64,000 nucleotides of DNA from JAYPWI01 sp964629575. Lineage in GTDB: Bacteria > Actinomycetota > Acidimicrobiia > Acidimicrobiales > Poriferisodalaceae. How positions within the stretch are numbered: position 1 is the stretch's first letter; the number at the start of each line of letters is the position of its first letter. Below are positions 1 through 8,193 of this stretch, one piece after another. Under the pieces are notes generated by a model. The model made no database searches. It had not been told where the DNA came from and saw nothing but the letters and a program-made list of their open reading frames with translations. A program made the translations under genes and the position numbers. Location of the stretch: contig CAZVUM010000001.1 in the NCBI GenBank assembly GCA_964629575.1, forward strand, positions 1 to 64,000, written 5' to 3'.

Positions 1-6
1 ATCTTG

Positions 7-368
7 TGGAGGTGGCGGGAATCGAACCCGCGTCCTTCAACGTTTCGATGAGTCTTCTCCGAGCGCAGTCGCTGAGCGAATTGTCGGGCGGAGGTCGGAC
101 AGCGACATCCTGGTTCCGCCGTAGCCGGCTGAGTGTCCTCGGTGCCACACCGGCAGGGGCACCGAGCAAGTCCCGCAAATGAGGGCCACACCACCCGCGG
201 GACTGGGGCGATGCGGCCGCTACTCACTGTCTGATTTCTCAGGCAGCGAGCGCCATGTCATCAGTGTTGATGTTGGCGTTTGTGAGTGTTCCGGCTCTTT
301 AACGTGGCTCCGGAGACCACGGCTCGCTTCTCTCATGTCAACCGTCAAAGTCGAAACCGATCACCCCC
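7..368 (-). ncRNA. ssrA: Transfer-messenger RNA (tmRNA)
   Basis: tmRNA rescues stalled ribosomes by acting as tRNA-Ala and then as a short mRNA encoding a degradation tag. Read on the minus strand, the 5' end starts GGGGGUGA and pairs over seven positions with the 3' end CACCUCC followed by discriminator A. The tRNA-like T arm (GGGUUCGAUUCCC) is intact at about 13-35. CCA is not encoded. The tag reading frame ends in ALAA and a stop. The gene lies just downstream of smpB, whose protein binds it. The end positions come from acceptor pairing and could be off by a few bases. Confidence 0.95.
239..277 (-). other. tmRNA proteolysis-tag reading frame
   Basis: Inside the tmRNA, an open frame starting GCC AAC reads A-N-I-N-T-D-D-M-A-L-A-A and ends in UGA. 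The terminal ALAA is the signature recognised by ClpXP and related proteases. The resume codon is placed at GCC by analogy with other tags that begin Ala-Asn; an upstream ACA AAC could in principle be included. Confidence 0.85.
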
Positions 369-418
369 TAGGTGAATGTCTCACTGTATCGACCCCTCGT
401 GACGGTTCCCTTGGGAAA

Positions 419-892
419 TCAGCGGTTGCGGTACGCCATCGCCCGGCGGGCCTCGCGGTCGCTCTCCCGCTTGCGGATGGCCTGCCGCTTGTCGTATTGC
501 CTGCGCCCGCGGGCGAGGGCGAGCTCCAGCTTCGCTCGGCCCTCTCGGAAATAGACCGACAGGGGGATCAGCTGGAGAGGCTCTTGTTCGGTCTTCGCTC
601 GCAACCGCTCGATCTCGGGGCGGTGCAGGAGAAGCTTGCGGGGACGGTCGACGATGTGCCCGTTGTGTGCCGACGAGTGGCCCCAGGGCGCGATGCGCAG
701 CCCCATGATCCACATCTCGTTGCTGCGTACGCGGGCGTACGCGTCGCCGAGCTGGACTCCGCCGTCGCGCAGCGATTTGACCTCGCTGCCCTTTAGAACG
801 AGTCCGCATTCGTAGGTGTCGAGGATGTCGTAGTTGGCCCGCGCGCGACGGTTGGACGCCACGGTCTGCCTGTCCGACGGTCCCTTCTGCAC
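419..892 (-). CDS. smpB: SsrA-binding protein SmpB
   Basis: SmpB binds tmRNA and delivers it to stalled ribosomes. The roughly 157-residue product has the family hallmarks in order: NRRARANYDILDTYECGLVL near residues 14-33, GSEVKSLR, the GD-YA segment, and a basic C-terminal tail (KRESDREARRA) that would enter the empty mRNA channel. The frame stays open far upstream, so the start was set where homology begins, at GTG 892 (GTG 895 is equally possible). No clear Shine-Dalgarno is visible. It ends about 50 bp before the tmRNA 5' end, the usual smpB-ssrA arrangement. Confidence 0.9.
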   Translation of the reverse strand: MQKGPSDRQTVASNRRARANYDILDTYECGLVLKGSEVKSLRDGGVQLGDAYARVRSNEMWIMGLRIAPWGHSSAHNGHIVDRPRKLLLHRPEIERLRAKTEQEPLQLIPLSVYFREGRAKLELALARGRRQYDKRQAIRKRESDREARRAMAYRNR

Positions 893-1041
893 CACCCCGA
901 GGAGGCTACCGCCGGTGCGGAGATTTCTTGATCGGTGGCGACCTCGGGCGGTGCGTCCACTTGCGACGAGCGCATCGGGTTCGTCGGGAGCCTTGTGCAT
1001 CCGGGCGGCGTGTCCACGAGCGAGGAGCCCGAAGGGCGACG

Positions 1042-1075
1042 AGCCGTGGCGACAACACAGCCGTGGCGACAACAC
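1042..1075. repeat. 17-bp perfect tandem duplication
   Basis: The unit AGCCGTGGCGACAACAC occurs twice in direct tandem in the gap between smpB and cysO (893-1169). That gap has no convincing gene and must hold the promoters for both directions. The repeat could be a protein-binding site or slippage debris. Confidence 0.6.
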
Positions 1076-1169
1076 CGAAATATTGATCGGAGTGGTCGGG
1101 TTTGAGTCGATAGACCTACAATGCCGATTGGATTGGTCGGCAATCCCGCCCTGACACCTGGAGCACCCG

Positions 1170-1445
1170 ATGGCCATCAGCGTTCGACTTCCCACGGTCC
1201 TACGACCGCACGCCAACGGTGAGGCGCGTGTCGAGGCGAGCGGTGGCACCGTGGCCGAGGTGGTCGACGACCTCGTCGGCCGTTTCCCCGGAGTCAAGCC
1301 GAACCTGCTCGCCGACGACGGCAGCCTTCACCGCTTCGTGAACGTCTACGTCAACGACGAGGACGTTCGCTACCTCGACAAGATGGCGACCGCGGTCGCC
1401 GACGGTGACGAGCTGTCGATTCTTCCCGCGGTCGCCGGAGGCTGA
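1170..1445 (+). CDS. cysO: MoaD/ThiS-type sulfur carrier protein (CysO-like)
   Basis: This is a 91-residue beta-grasp protein whose C-terminus ends in Ala-Gly-Gly, as needed for adenylation and thiocarboxylation. In mycobacteria CysO-thiocarboxylate donates sulfur to CysM for cysteine synthesis from O-phosphoserine. Here the cysM-like gene begins 2 bp after the stop, so the two are almost certainly co-transcribed and functionally paired. The start ATG has a modest GGAG 8 bp upstream. The mec hydrolase gene, which precedes cysO in mycobacteria, is not present upstream. Confidence 0.88.
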   Translation: MAISVRLPTVLRPHANGEARVEASGGTVAEVVDDLVGRFPGVKPNLLADDGSLHRFVNVYVNDEDVRYLDKMATAVADGDELSILPAVAGG

Positions 1446-1447
1446 CG

Positions 1448-2398
1448 GTGGCCGTGTACGGGTCGATCGCGGAGCTGATCGGGAACACCCCTGTTCTCGA
1501 CGTCAGCCAGCTGAGCCCCAACCCTGATGTGCGCCTTTTCGCCAAGCTCGAAGGGCACAACCCCGGCGGGTCGGTGAAGGACCGCATCGCCCGGGCGATG
1601 ATCGACGCCGCCGAGGCCGACGGCTCTCTCCGGCCGGGCCAGACGATCATCGAGCCGTCGTCGGGCAACACCGGAATCGCGCTCGCGATGCTCGCCCGCC
1701 AGCGCGGCTACCAGATCAAGATCGTTCTTCCGGAGAACGTTTCGATCGAGCGGCGCCAGCTTCTCGAGGTGTTCGGCGCGGAGATCATTCTCACCCCGGG
1801 CGCTGAGGGTTCGAACGGCGCAGTGCGGCGGGCGCAGGACATCTCGGCTGAGAACCCCGACTGGGCCTTCCTCTACCAGTACGGCAACGAGGCGAACCCG
1901 CAGGCCCACTACGACACGACCGGGCCCGAGATCCTCGCCGACGTGCCGGACATCACCCACTTCGTCGCGGGTCTCGGCACCAGCGGCACCCTCCTCGGGG
2001 TGGGGTCGTACCTCAAAGACCACGACCCCTCGATCGAGGTGTGGGCGGTCGAACCTCCAGCGGGGGAGCAGGTCGAAGGGCTTCGCAGCCTCGACGACGG
2101 CTACGTTCCCCCGATTTTCGACAAGTGGGGTGGCGCGGACCTTCTCGACCGCAAGATGATCGTTCGTCCGCGCGAGTCGATCGAAGCAGCTCGCCTGCTC
2201 GTGTCCAGGGCCGGCGTCTTCGCCGGCCTGTCAGCTGGCGCAGCCCTTGCCGGTGCCCGAAAGGCTGCGTCCCGCATCGAGCAGGGCGTGATCGTTTTCG
2301 TGATCAGCGACTACGGGTGGAAATACCTCAGCACCGGCGCCTGGACCGACGACCTCGACGAAGCTGCTGCGCGCGCGAACGAGGTCATCTACTTCTGA
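1448..2398 (+). CDS. cysM: Cysteine synthase CysM (PLP-dependent)
   Basis: This fold-type II PLP enzyme of the cysteine synthase family has 316 residues. The Schiff-base lysine is K44 in GGSVKDR, the substrate loop SSGNTG lies at 71-76, and the phosphate-binding GTSGT follows near 176. By pairing with the adjacent CysO-like carrier it is expected to make cysteine from O-phosphoserine and CysO thiocarboxylate, as in Mycobacterium. A standard O-acetylserine sulfhydrylase is the alternative. The start is GTG, 2 bp after cysO. Confidence 0.92.
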   Translation: MAVYGSIAELIGNTPVLDVSQLSPNPDVRLFAKLEGHNPGGSVKDRIARAMIDAAEADGSLRPGQTIIEPSSGNTGIALAMLARQRGYQIKIVLPENVSIERRQLLEVFGAEIILTPGAEGSNGAVRRAQDISAENPDWAFLYQYGNEANPQAHYDTTGPEILADVPDITHFVAGLGTSGTLLGVGSYLKDHDPSIEVWAVEPPAGEQVEGLRSLDDGYVPPIFDKWGGADLLDRKMIVRPRESIEAARLLVSRAGVFAGLSAGAALAGARKAASRIEQGVIVFVISDYGWKYLSTGAWTDDLDEAAARANEVIYF

Positions 2399-2441
2399 CC
2401 CCGACTCGGGTGCGCGGGCTCGACCGCGTACCGTTGGCGCC

Positions 2442-3185
2442 ATGGCTCCTCCCCGAGTGGGTATCCGGCTGACCCGGGCAGTTTTCATCGCTGGCGCGTT
2501 CGCCCTCGCTGCGTGCGGTGGCGGGAGCTCGGAGTCCTCGACGTCGAGCAGCTCGACCATCGTCTTCGTGCCGGCCCCCAGCACGTCCCCGGCCGGCGAG
2601 ACCACGACGTCCCTCGAGTCCACCACGAGCACCACAGCACCGTCCACGTCCACGACCTCGGCGTCGACGACGACGCCCGCACCGCCAGACGAGCGGCCGG
2701 ACGGGCTCGTGCTCCTCGGGGACGGTCTCGGACCCCTTGCGTTCGGAGCATCCCCCGAAACGGCGATCGAGTTCCTGACCGCGGCACTCGGGCAGCCGAT
2801 GGCCGACAGCGGTTGGACGGATCCCTTCAGCGTCTATGGCACCTGCCCGGGGACCATCGTCCGAGGGGTCGAATGGCCGGGCTTTCTCGCTCTCTTCGGT
2901 GATGCCGAGGACGGCTACGCCGACGGCGAGCGCCACTTCATGGCGTGGACTGTCGGCTGGTTCGGACCGGATCCCTTCGGCATGCAAACCCCCGCAGGTG
3001 CGGGCATCGGTACCGGACGCGACCGAGTGGCCGAGTTGTACCTGGCGGCGGTCTTCCACCCGGCGGACGGACCGTTCCCGCCGTCCGTCGTGATCTCGAC
3101 GGATCGCGGCGATGTCTTCGGTTCGTTCGACGAGGATGGGTCAGCGCTCGTCAGCCTCTCCGCCGGTACCGCCTGCGGAGAGTGA
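2442..3185 (+). CDS. Secreted lipoprotein with Ser/Thr-rich linker, unknown function
   Basis: The N-terminus is a lipoprotein signal: Arg residues, a hydrophobic stretch (AVFIAGAFALAAC) and lipobox Cys at about residue 26. A low-complexity Ser/Thr/Pro segment follows to about residue 85, then a globular domain with two Cys near 135 and at the C-terminus. I recognise no family. It sits 43 bp after cysM, so it could ride on that transcript. Its last 45 bases overlap the 3' end of the convergent YihY gene. Confidence 0.75.
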   Translation: MAPPRVGIRLTRAVFIAGAFALAACGGGSSESSTSSSSTIVFVPAPSTSPAGETTTSLESTTSTTAPSTSTTSASTTTPAPPDERPDGLVLLGDGLGPLAFGASPETAIEFLTAALGQPMADSGWTDPFSVYGTCPGTIVRGVEWPGFLALFGDAEDGYADGERHFMAWTVGWFGPDPFGMQTPAGAGIGTGRDRVAELYLAAVFHPADGPFPPSVVISTDRGDVFGSFDEDGSALVSLSAGTACGE

Positions 3186-4136
3186 CGCCTCGTCGCCTGC
3201 CGGGCGCCGCCGCGGTGTCGCGCCCGCCCGTTGAACGACGCCCGCGCGCCTGCTGAGGATCTCGTTGACCTCGGCCCCCACGAGGAGGGTCAGGCTCATC
3301 AGATACACCAGCGTGAAGGCGGCGAGCGCGGCGCCGGTGACGCCGAGCACGCCATTCGTCGACGACGCTGCCCGCACGTAGAGCGCGAACCCAAAGACGA
3401 GAACGAGCCACGTGATCGCCGTGAAGACCGCCCCGGGCACGTCGTAGCGCCAAGGCGTGCGATGGTTGGGTCCGAAGTGAAACAGGATCGAGGCCCAGGC
3501 GATCATCAACGCCAGCAGCGCCGGCTGGATCGACTGCTGGATCAGCCAGTGCGATGGCAGGTCGGGCCACAGGCCGTAGCGCAACCAGCTGGCGAATCCG
3601 GCGAGGGCCACCGTGGACAGGCCCATCCCGAGGGCGCTCACCCGCAGCCACCACCAACGTCGGCGTTCCTCGATGTCGTACGCCTCGTCGAGAGCCCGGA
3701 TCAGCCCGCCGAAACCGCGGGACAGCGCCCACAGGGCGATCACGAAGCTGATGGTCGCGACGCCGGCGTTCGATTGATCGAAGAGTTCTTCGACGGCCGT
3801 CGTGATCGGCCCGGCATCGTCTCCGAAGGTGTCGGCCACCCAGTCGAGAACCGATTGGCGGGTGTCGGTGGCCGATGTCGTTCCCGCGAATCGTTCGAGC
3901 GAACCGAGAGAGGCCACGAAGGCGAGGACCCCTGCGGGCAGCATGAGCAGGGTGAAGAACGACACCGACGCCGCGAGATCCGGAAGGCGATCCTCCGCCA
4001 TCTCCCTTCGGAGCTCCGATGTGAAGTCCCGCAGCCACCGGAGAGGGCGGCGCAGCGGAGCCGGGAGACGATCGAGCACCGCCCGAGCGTGCCATACGGC
4101 ATAGCGTTTCCGGTGCCGGCTCGGCGGTGACCGCAC
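3141..4136 (-). CDS. YihY/BrkB-family inner-membrane protein
   Basis: The 331-residue polytopic membrane protein starts at GTG. The amphipathic N-terminus is followed by about six hydrophobic segments (near residues 60-80, 125-145, 165-185, 205-225, 240-260 and 270-290) and a basic, Ala-rich tail, matching the YihY/BrkB layout. The LPDLAASVSFFTLL stretch near residue 55 corresponds to the family's conserved first membrane segment. Its biochemical function is unsettled. It starts only 15 bp from the divergent murI start, so both promoters must overlap coding DNA. Confidence 0.85.
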   Translation of the reverse strand: MRSPPSRHRKRYAVWHARAVLDRLPAPLRRPLRWLRDFTSELRREMAEDRLPDLAASVSFFTLLMLPAGVLAFVASLGSLERFAGTTSATDTRQSVLDWVADTFGDDAGPITTAVEELFDQSNAGVATISFVIALWALSRGFGGLIRALDEAYDIEERRRWWWLRVSALGMGLSTVALAGFASWLRYGLWPDLPSHWLIQQSIQPALLALMIAWASILFHFGPNHRTPWRYDVPGAVFTAITWLVLVFGFALYVRAASSTNGVLGVTGAALAAFTLVYLMSLTLLVGAEVNEILSRRAGVVQRAGATPRRRPAGDEASLSAGGTGGEADER

Positions 4137-4151
4137 CTACCATGGGGCGTC

Positions 4152-4949
4152 GTGACGCGGCCCGTGGCGATGTTCGACAGCGGTTTCGGTGGGCTCACCG
4201 TCGCTCGCGCCACGATCGATCTCTGCCCGGACCAGGACCTCGTCTACTTCGGCGACGCAGCGCGGTATCCCTACGGCACCAAGAGTTCGCAAGAGGTTCG
4301 CGATCACAGCCTGCAGATCGCTGCGCATCTGCGCGACAACTACGACATGAAGATGTTGGTGGTCGCGTGCAACACCGCGGCCGCGGTCGCGCTCGCCGAG
4401 CTGCGAGACATGCTCGACATCCCCGTCGTCGCAGTCATCGAACCCGGCGTGCGAGCCGCAGCGGCGGTCACTCGTTCGGGTCGGGTCGGTGTGATCGGAA
4501 CCGTCGGCACTGTTGCATCCCGCGCCTACGAGCGGGCGGGTATGGAGCTGGCGCCGACCGCCGAGTGGGCGGTCGCCGCATGCCCCGGCTTCGTCGAGTT
4601 CGTCGAGCGAGGGGAGCTCGAGGGTCCCCAGGTGCGGCTGCTGGCCGAACGGTTGCTTGCGCCGATCCGTGAGGCAGGAGTCGACACGCTCCTGTTGGGG
4701 TGCACGCACTATCCCTATCTCGCACGGACGATCTCAGAGGTCATGGGGCGCGATGTGGTGCTCGTGTCGTCGGCGGACGAGACGGCCTTCGAGATCAGAG
4801 ATCTCCTGATCGAGGACCGATCTCCAGGCCGGAGCGGCAGGCACACCTTTGTATCCTCCGGCGACGCCAATGCCTTCGAGCGCGTCGGGCGTCAGCTCTT
4901 CGGCCGCGAGTTGCTCGGGGCGGAGGAGCATCGATGGGAGACCTCGTGA
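4152..4949 (+). CDS. murI: Glutamate racemase
   Basis: The enzyme converts L- to D-glutamate for peptidoglycan precursors. The 265-residue protein has FDSGFGG with D9/S10, the first catalytic cysteine C73 in ACNTA, and the second C184 in LGCTHYPYL, so both acid/base thiols are present. The start is GTG at 4152 in VAMFDSG context. It begins a tight run (metallo-hydrolase, rph, rdgB) syntenic with the mycobacterial murI region. Confidence 0.96.
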   Translation: MTRPVAMFDSGFGGLTVARATIDLCPDQDLVYFGDAARYPYGTKSSQEVRDHSLQIAAHLRDNYDMKMLVVACNTAAAVALAELRDMLDIPVVAVIEPGVRAAAAVTRSGRVGVIGTVGTVASRAYERAGMELAPTAEWAVAACPGFVEFVERGELEGPQVRLLAERLLAPIREAGVDTLLLGCTHYPYLARTISEVMGRDVVLVSSADETAFEIRDLLIEDRSPGRSGRHTFVSSGDANAFERVGRQLFGRELLGAEEHRWETS

Positions 4950-5698
4950 GCGCGAAAGACGAGTTCTCCGTCACCGTATTGGGATGCTCGGGGAGCTATG
5001 CCGGCGCCGGTGAAGCGTGCAGTGGCTACCTCGTGCGGACGGCGGCCACCACCATCTGGGTCGACTGCGGGCCGGGAACGCTGGCGACGCTGCAGGAGCA
5101 TGTTTCGCTGCGAGATCTCGACGCCATCCTCGTGTCCCACCACCACCCCGATCACTGCGCGGAGCTTCCGGTCGTCTACAACGCGGCCAAGTACTACGAA
5201 GGCGTCGAGGAGTTGCGGGTCGTGGCAACCGCCGGGGTGCGCGAGGTCACCGACGTCTTCCACCCCGACGGTGACAGCGGGGACCTGTTCATGTGGGACA
5301 TCGTGCGCGACGGATCGAGCGTCACGGTGGGCGATGTGGCGGTGAGCTTCAGCCGCACCGATCATCCCGTGGAGACGCTGGCCATGCGGTTCGAACACGA
5401 CGGCCGATCGATCGCCTACACGTCGGACACCGGCCGGGGATGGTCGCTCGCCGAGCTCGGTGGCGCGCCGGACATCGTGGTGGGGGAGGGAACCCTCATC
5501 GAGGCCACCGACCATCCCGACGTCCCCCACGTCACATGCCGGTGGCTGGCCGAAGAAGCCAACGCCGTCGGCGCAGGCACGCTCGTCATCACCCACTGCC
5601 CTCCCGGCTCCGATCGCCAGGTTCACCTCGCAGAAGCCGCCGAGACCTTCGACGGGCAGGTCCACCTCGCCGCGACCGGTGCCCGTTTCGCGACCTGA
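4934..5698 (+). CDS. Metallo-beta-lactamase-fold hydrolase (Rv1339-like, cAMP phosphodiesterase candidate)
   Basis: The 254-residue protein carries the metal-binding SHHHPDH motif near residue 70 and further His/Asp residues (SRTDHP, TSDTG, ITHCPP) placed as in RNase Z-like phosphodiesterases. Its position between murI and rph matches mycobacterial Rv1339, for which cAMP phosphodiesterase activity is reported. I infer the same role. The start ATG 4934 has a GGAGGAG Shine-Dalgarno and overlaps murI by 16 bp; GTG 4946 is an alternative. The frame stays open upstream only as an antisense/alternate shadow. Confidence 0.88.
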   Translation: MGDLVSAKDEFSVTVLGCSGSYAGAGEACSGYLVRTAATTIWVDCGPGTLATLQEHVSLRDLDAILVSHHHPDHCAELPVVYNAAKYYEGVEELRVVATAGVREVTDVFHPDGDSGDLFMWDIVRDGSSVTVGDVAVSFSRTDHPVETLAMRFEHDGRSIAYTSDTGRGWSLAELGGAPDIVVGEGTLIEATDHPDVPHVTCRWLAEEANAVGAGTLVITHCPPGSDRQVHLAEAAETFDGQVHLAATGARFAT

Positions 5699-5716
5699 CC
5701 CTCAACCAGGAGAACC

Positions 5717-6442
5717 ATGCGACCAGACGGCCGTACCCCCGATCAGCTACGCCCCATCAGCTTCGAGCGAGGCTTCACGGACCAGACACCAGGGTCGGTG
5801 CTCGTGAGCTTCGGGAGGACGAGGGTGTTGTGCACCGTTTCGATCGACGACGACGTGCCGCGGTGGATGCGCGGCAACGGGGAGGGCTGGGTCACGGCCG
5901 AGTACTCGATGCTCCCGGGCTCGAGCCACGAACGCGTGGGCCGCGAATCCAAGAAGGGAAAGCAGAAGGGCCGCACCCTGGAGATCGAGCGCCTCATCGG
6001 CCGTGCCCTTCGAGCGGTCTGTGACATGAAAGCGCTCGGCGAGCGCGAGGTCACCGTCGACTGCGACGTGCTGCAGGCCGACGGCGGCACCCGCACAGCC
6101 TCCATCTGCGGTGGATATGTCGCTCTGCACGACGCCTGCTCCCGTCTGCTGGCCGACGGCGTCATCGACTCGCATCCCCTGACGGATCACTGCGCGGCGA
6201 TCTCCGTCGGCATCATCGGCGACACGCCGATGCTCGACCTCCCCTACGTCGAGGACTCGACCGCTGAGGTCGACATGAACGTGGTGATGACCGGAGCCGG
6301 TCGCTTCGTCGAAGTGCAGGGCACCGCCGAGGGCGACCCCTTCGACCGCAGCCAGCTGGACGAACTGCTGGCCCTGGCGGAGAAGGGCATCTCTGAGATC
6401 GTCGACCTTCAGAAGGCGGCACTCGACGCACCGCTTCGGTGA
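5717..6442 (+). CDS. rph: Ribonuclease PH
   Basis: This is a phosphorolytic 3'-5' exoribonuclease that trims tRNA 3' ends. The 241-residue product has MRPDGRTPDQLRPI at the N-terminus, the RTLEIERLIGRALR segment near 90 and the phosphate/active-site stretch DCDVLQADGGTRTASI near 115-130, all canonical. A Shine-Dalgarno (AGGAGA) precedes the ATG. It overlaps the next gene by 4 bp (GTGA), indicating translational coupling with rdgB. Confidence 0.96.
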   Translation: MRPDGRTPDQLRPISFERGFTDQTPGSVLVSFGRTRVLCTVSIDDDVPRWMRGNGEGWVTAEYSMLPGSSHERVGRESKKGKQKGRTLEIERLIGRALRAVCDMKALGEREVTVDCDVLQADGGTRTASICGGYVALHDACSRLLADGVIDSHPLTDHCAAISVGIIGDTPMLDLPYVEDSTAEVDMNVVMTGAGRFVEVQGTAEGDPFDRSQLDELLALAEKGISEIVDLQKAALDAPLR

Positions 6443-7014
6443 GGGTGGTGATGGGGTCGGCGAACCCCGACAAGGTGGCCGAGATGGCGGAGCTGCTCGA
6501 CGGGTTCGACGTGCTCCCACGTCCTGTCGGTCTCGGTGAGGTTGTCGAGGACGCCGACACCCTCGAGGGGAACGCCCGGCTGAAGGCCCGCGCCGTCTGC
6601 GCCGCGGCGGGCCAAGCCGCGGTCGCCGACGACACCGGCCTCGAGGTCGACGCGCTCGGCGGAGCACCCGGCGTGCGTTCGGCTCGCTACGCGGGTGACG
6701 ACGCCACCTACGACGACAACGTCGACAGGCTCCTCGACGCGCTCGAGGGGGTTCCCGCCGACGAGCGCACCGCTCGCTTCAGGACGGTGGTGATCCTGGC
6801 GTGGCCGGATGGTCGTGAGGTCGTGGTGGAGGGAGCGGTCGAGGGGCGCATCGGGTTCGAGCGGCGCGGAACCAACGGCTTTGGCTACGACCCGGTGTTC
6901 TGTCCCGACGAGGCGCCCGGTGAGACGTTCGCAACGATGTCCTCTGAGGCCAAGCACGCAATCAGTCACCGGGGACGTTCGCTGCGCGCACTCCGCGCCG
7001 CCCTCGACGCATAG
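6439..7014 (+). CDS. rdgB: XTP/dITP diphosphatase (RdgB/HAM1)
   Basis: The enzyme removes inosine and xanthosine triphosphates from the nucleotide pool. It has 191 residues with the family signatures SANPDKVAEM at the N-terminus, VADDTGLEVDAL and PGVRSARYAG in the middle and TNGFGYDPVF near residue 150. The GTG start overlaps the rph stop by four bases. It ends the murI-rph-rdgB run and is followed by a strong hairpin. Confidence 0.95.
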   Translation: MRVVMGSANPDKVAEMAELLDGFDVLPRPVGLGEVVEDADTLEGNARLKARAVCAAAGQAAVADDTGLEVDALGGAPGVRSARYAGDDATYDDNVDRLLDALEGVPADERTARFRTVVILAWPDGREVVVEGAVEGRIGFERRGTNGFGYDPVFCPDEAPGETFATMSSEAKHAISHRGRSLRALRAALDA

Positions 7015-7027
7015 GTCGTCAAATATC

Positions 7028-7061
7028 AAATAGGTTCCAGGAGCGCTCCTGGAACCTATTT
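7028..7061. terminator. 34-bp perfect palindrome between convergent genes
   Basis: AAATAGGTTCCAGGAGC is followed immediately by its exact reverse complement, giving a 17-bp stem in either RNA. T-rich sequence flanks the palindrome. It lies 13 bp after the rdgB stop and 25 bp from the end of the convergent PLP gene, so it probably terminates both. Confidence 0.8.
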
Positions 7062-7086
7062 GGCTTATTTGGCTGAACTGCGGCGG

Positions 7087-8079
7087 CTACCAGTGACGGA
7101 GATCGATGTCCCACTGGCCCACGACCTCGCCGTTGCGAACCAGGTGGAGCACCGGGTGCTTGGCGATGGTCGGGTCGATGTGAGCTGGAACGAGGGTCAC
7201 CCGGGCCCCCGTGCGTAGGTCGCCGTGGGGCCTGAGGTTGGTGTGCTCGTCCGAGCAGAACATGACCTCGCCGTCCGGCGACGAGGGGTTGCCGTGATCC
7301 ATTCCCTGCGCCTTGAGTCCTGCGTCGCAGACCACCCACTTCGGCGCGACCGACACGACTGAGGCCTGGAGAAAGAGGCCCTGGCGGAAGGGCAGATCCT
7401 CCTGCTTCTGGTAGGCGGTGTCCATCAGGACGTATGACCCCGCCTGGATCTCGTTGAGGTGCGTGTTGATCGCGTGCGTGCCGGTTCCGCCTCCGGTGAC
7501 GAGCTCGCCGCCCACCGCCTCGTGCGCTCGCGTCAGCCGCTCCATCGCACCTTCGACGAGGTCGCGGCGCTCATCGATGTCGGGCACGCCCATCGCGTGG
7601 CCCTCATAGCCCATCACTCCCCGTACGGTCATGCCGGCGGCCCGAGCGCGGTCGGCGAGCGGGCCTGCGTCCTCGACATCGCACCCGCAGCGGAAGCCCA
7701 CCCGGATGTCGACCACGACCTCTCCGATGCCGGCGGCGGCAGCGGCGTCGACGGTTTCGGGGCTGTCGACCGCAACGGTGACCCGTCCTTCGCACTCGGC
7801 CATCGCGCGGAGGCGGCCCGGGTCGACGATCTCGTTGGCGAGCAGGAGGTCGTCCCCGAGGCCCGCCGCTGCGAGGCCTAGAACCTCCTTCGCCGTTGCA
7901 CAGGTGAATCCCGTGTGGCCGAGCTCGGCCTGCCGGCGGGCCAACTCGGTCATCTTGTGGGCCTTCACGTGCGGCCTCAGTCGGGTACCTGGAATCCGTT
8001 CGGCCATCGTCTCGAGGTTGAAGTCGAGGGCGTCGAGATCAGCCCACAGCGCCGGCGTCGGAAGCTCGTCCACGTGCAT
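7087..8079 (-). CDS. Alanine-racemase-fold PLP enzyme (D-threonine aldolase / D-serine dehydratase family)
   Basis: The 330-residue fold-type III PLP protein has the PLP lysine in RPHVKAHK near residue 40, the N-terminal PTPALWADLDAL typical of this family, and GGGTGTHAINTH as the phosphate-binding element near 195-205. C-terminal FCSDEHTNL supplies the His/Cys pattern of the metal-dependent DSD1/D-threonine aldolase group. Members cleave D-threonine or dehydrate D-serine; the substrate cannot be chosen from sequence. It is a single gene, convergent with rdgB. Confidence 0.82.
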   Translation of the reverse strand: MHVDELPTPALWADLDALDFNLETMAERIPGTRLRPHVKAHKMTELARRQAELGHTGFTCATAKEVLGLAAAGLGDDLLLANEIVDPGRLRAMAECEGRVTVAVDSPETVDAAAAAGIGEVVVDIRVGFRCGCDVEDAGPLADRARAAGMTVRGVMGYEGHAMGVPDIDERRDLVEGAMERLTRAHEAVGGELVTGGGTGTHAINTHLNEIQAGSYVLMDTAYQKQEDLPFRQGLFLQASVVSVAPKWVVCDAGLKAQGMDHGNPSSPDGEVMFCSDEHTNLRPHGDLRTGARVTLVPAHIDPTIAKHPVLHLVRNGEVVGQWDIDLRHW

Positions 8080-8193
8080 GGCAGGAGCATATGGCTCAGG
8101 TGCTCCACCGCCCGGCCGACGTCACCTCCACACCGCCGAAAGGCCGCATCCGGTCGCGTCGGATCGGAATCGCGAAGGAGTACCCTCCTCACC

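Noticed and set aside
893..1169. Small genes on either strand in the smpB-cysO gap
   Set aside because: Open frames there are short, overlapping and without ribosome sites or recognisable motifs.
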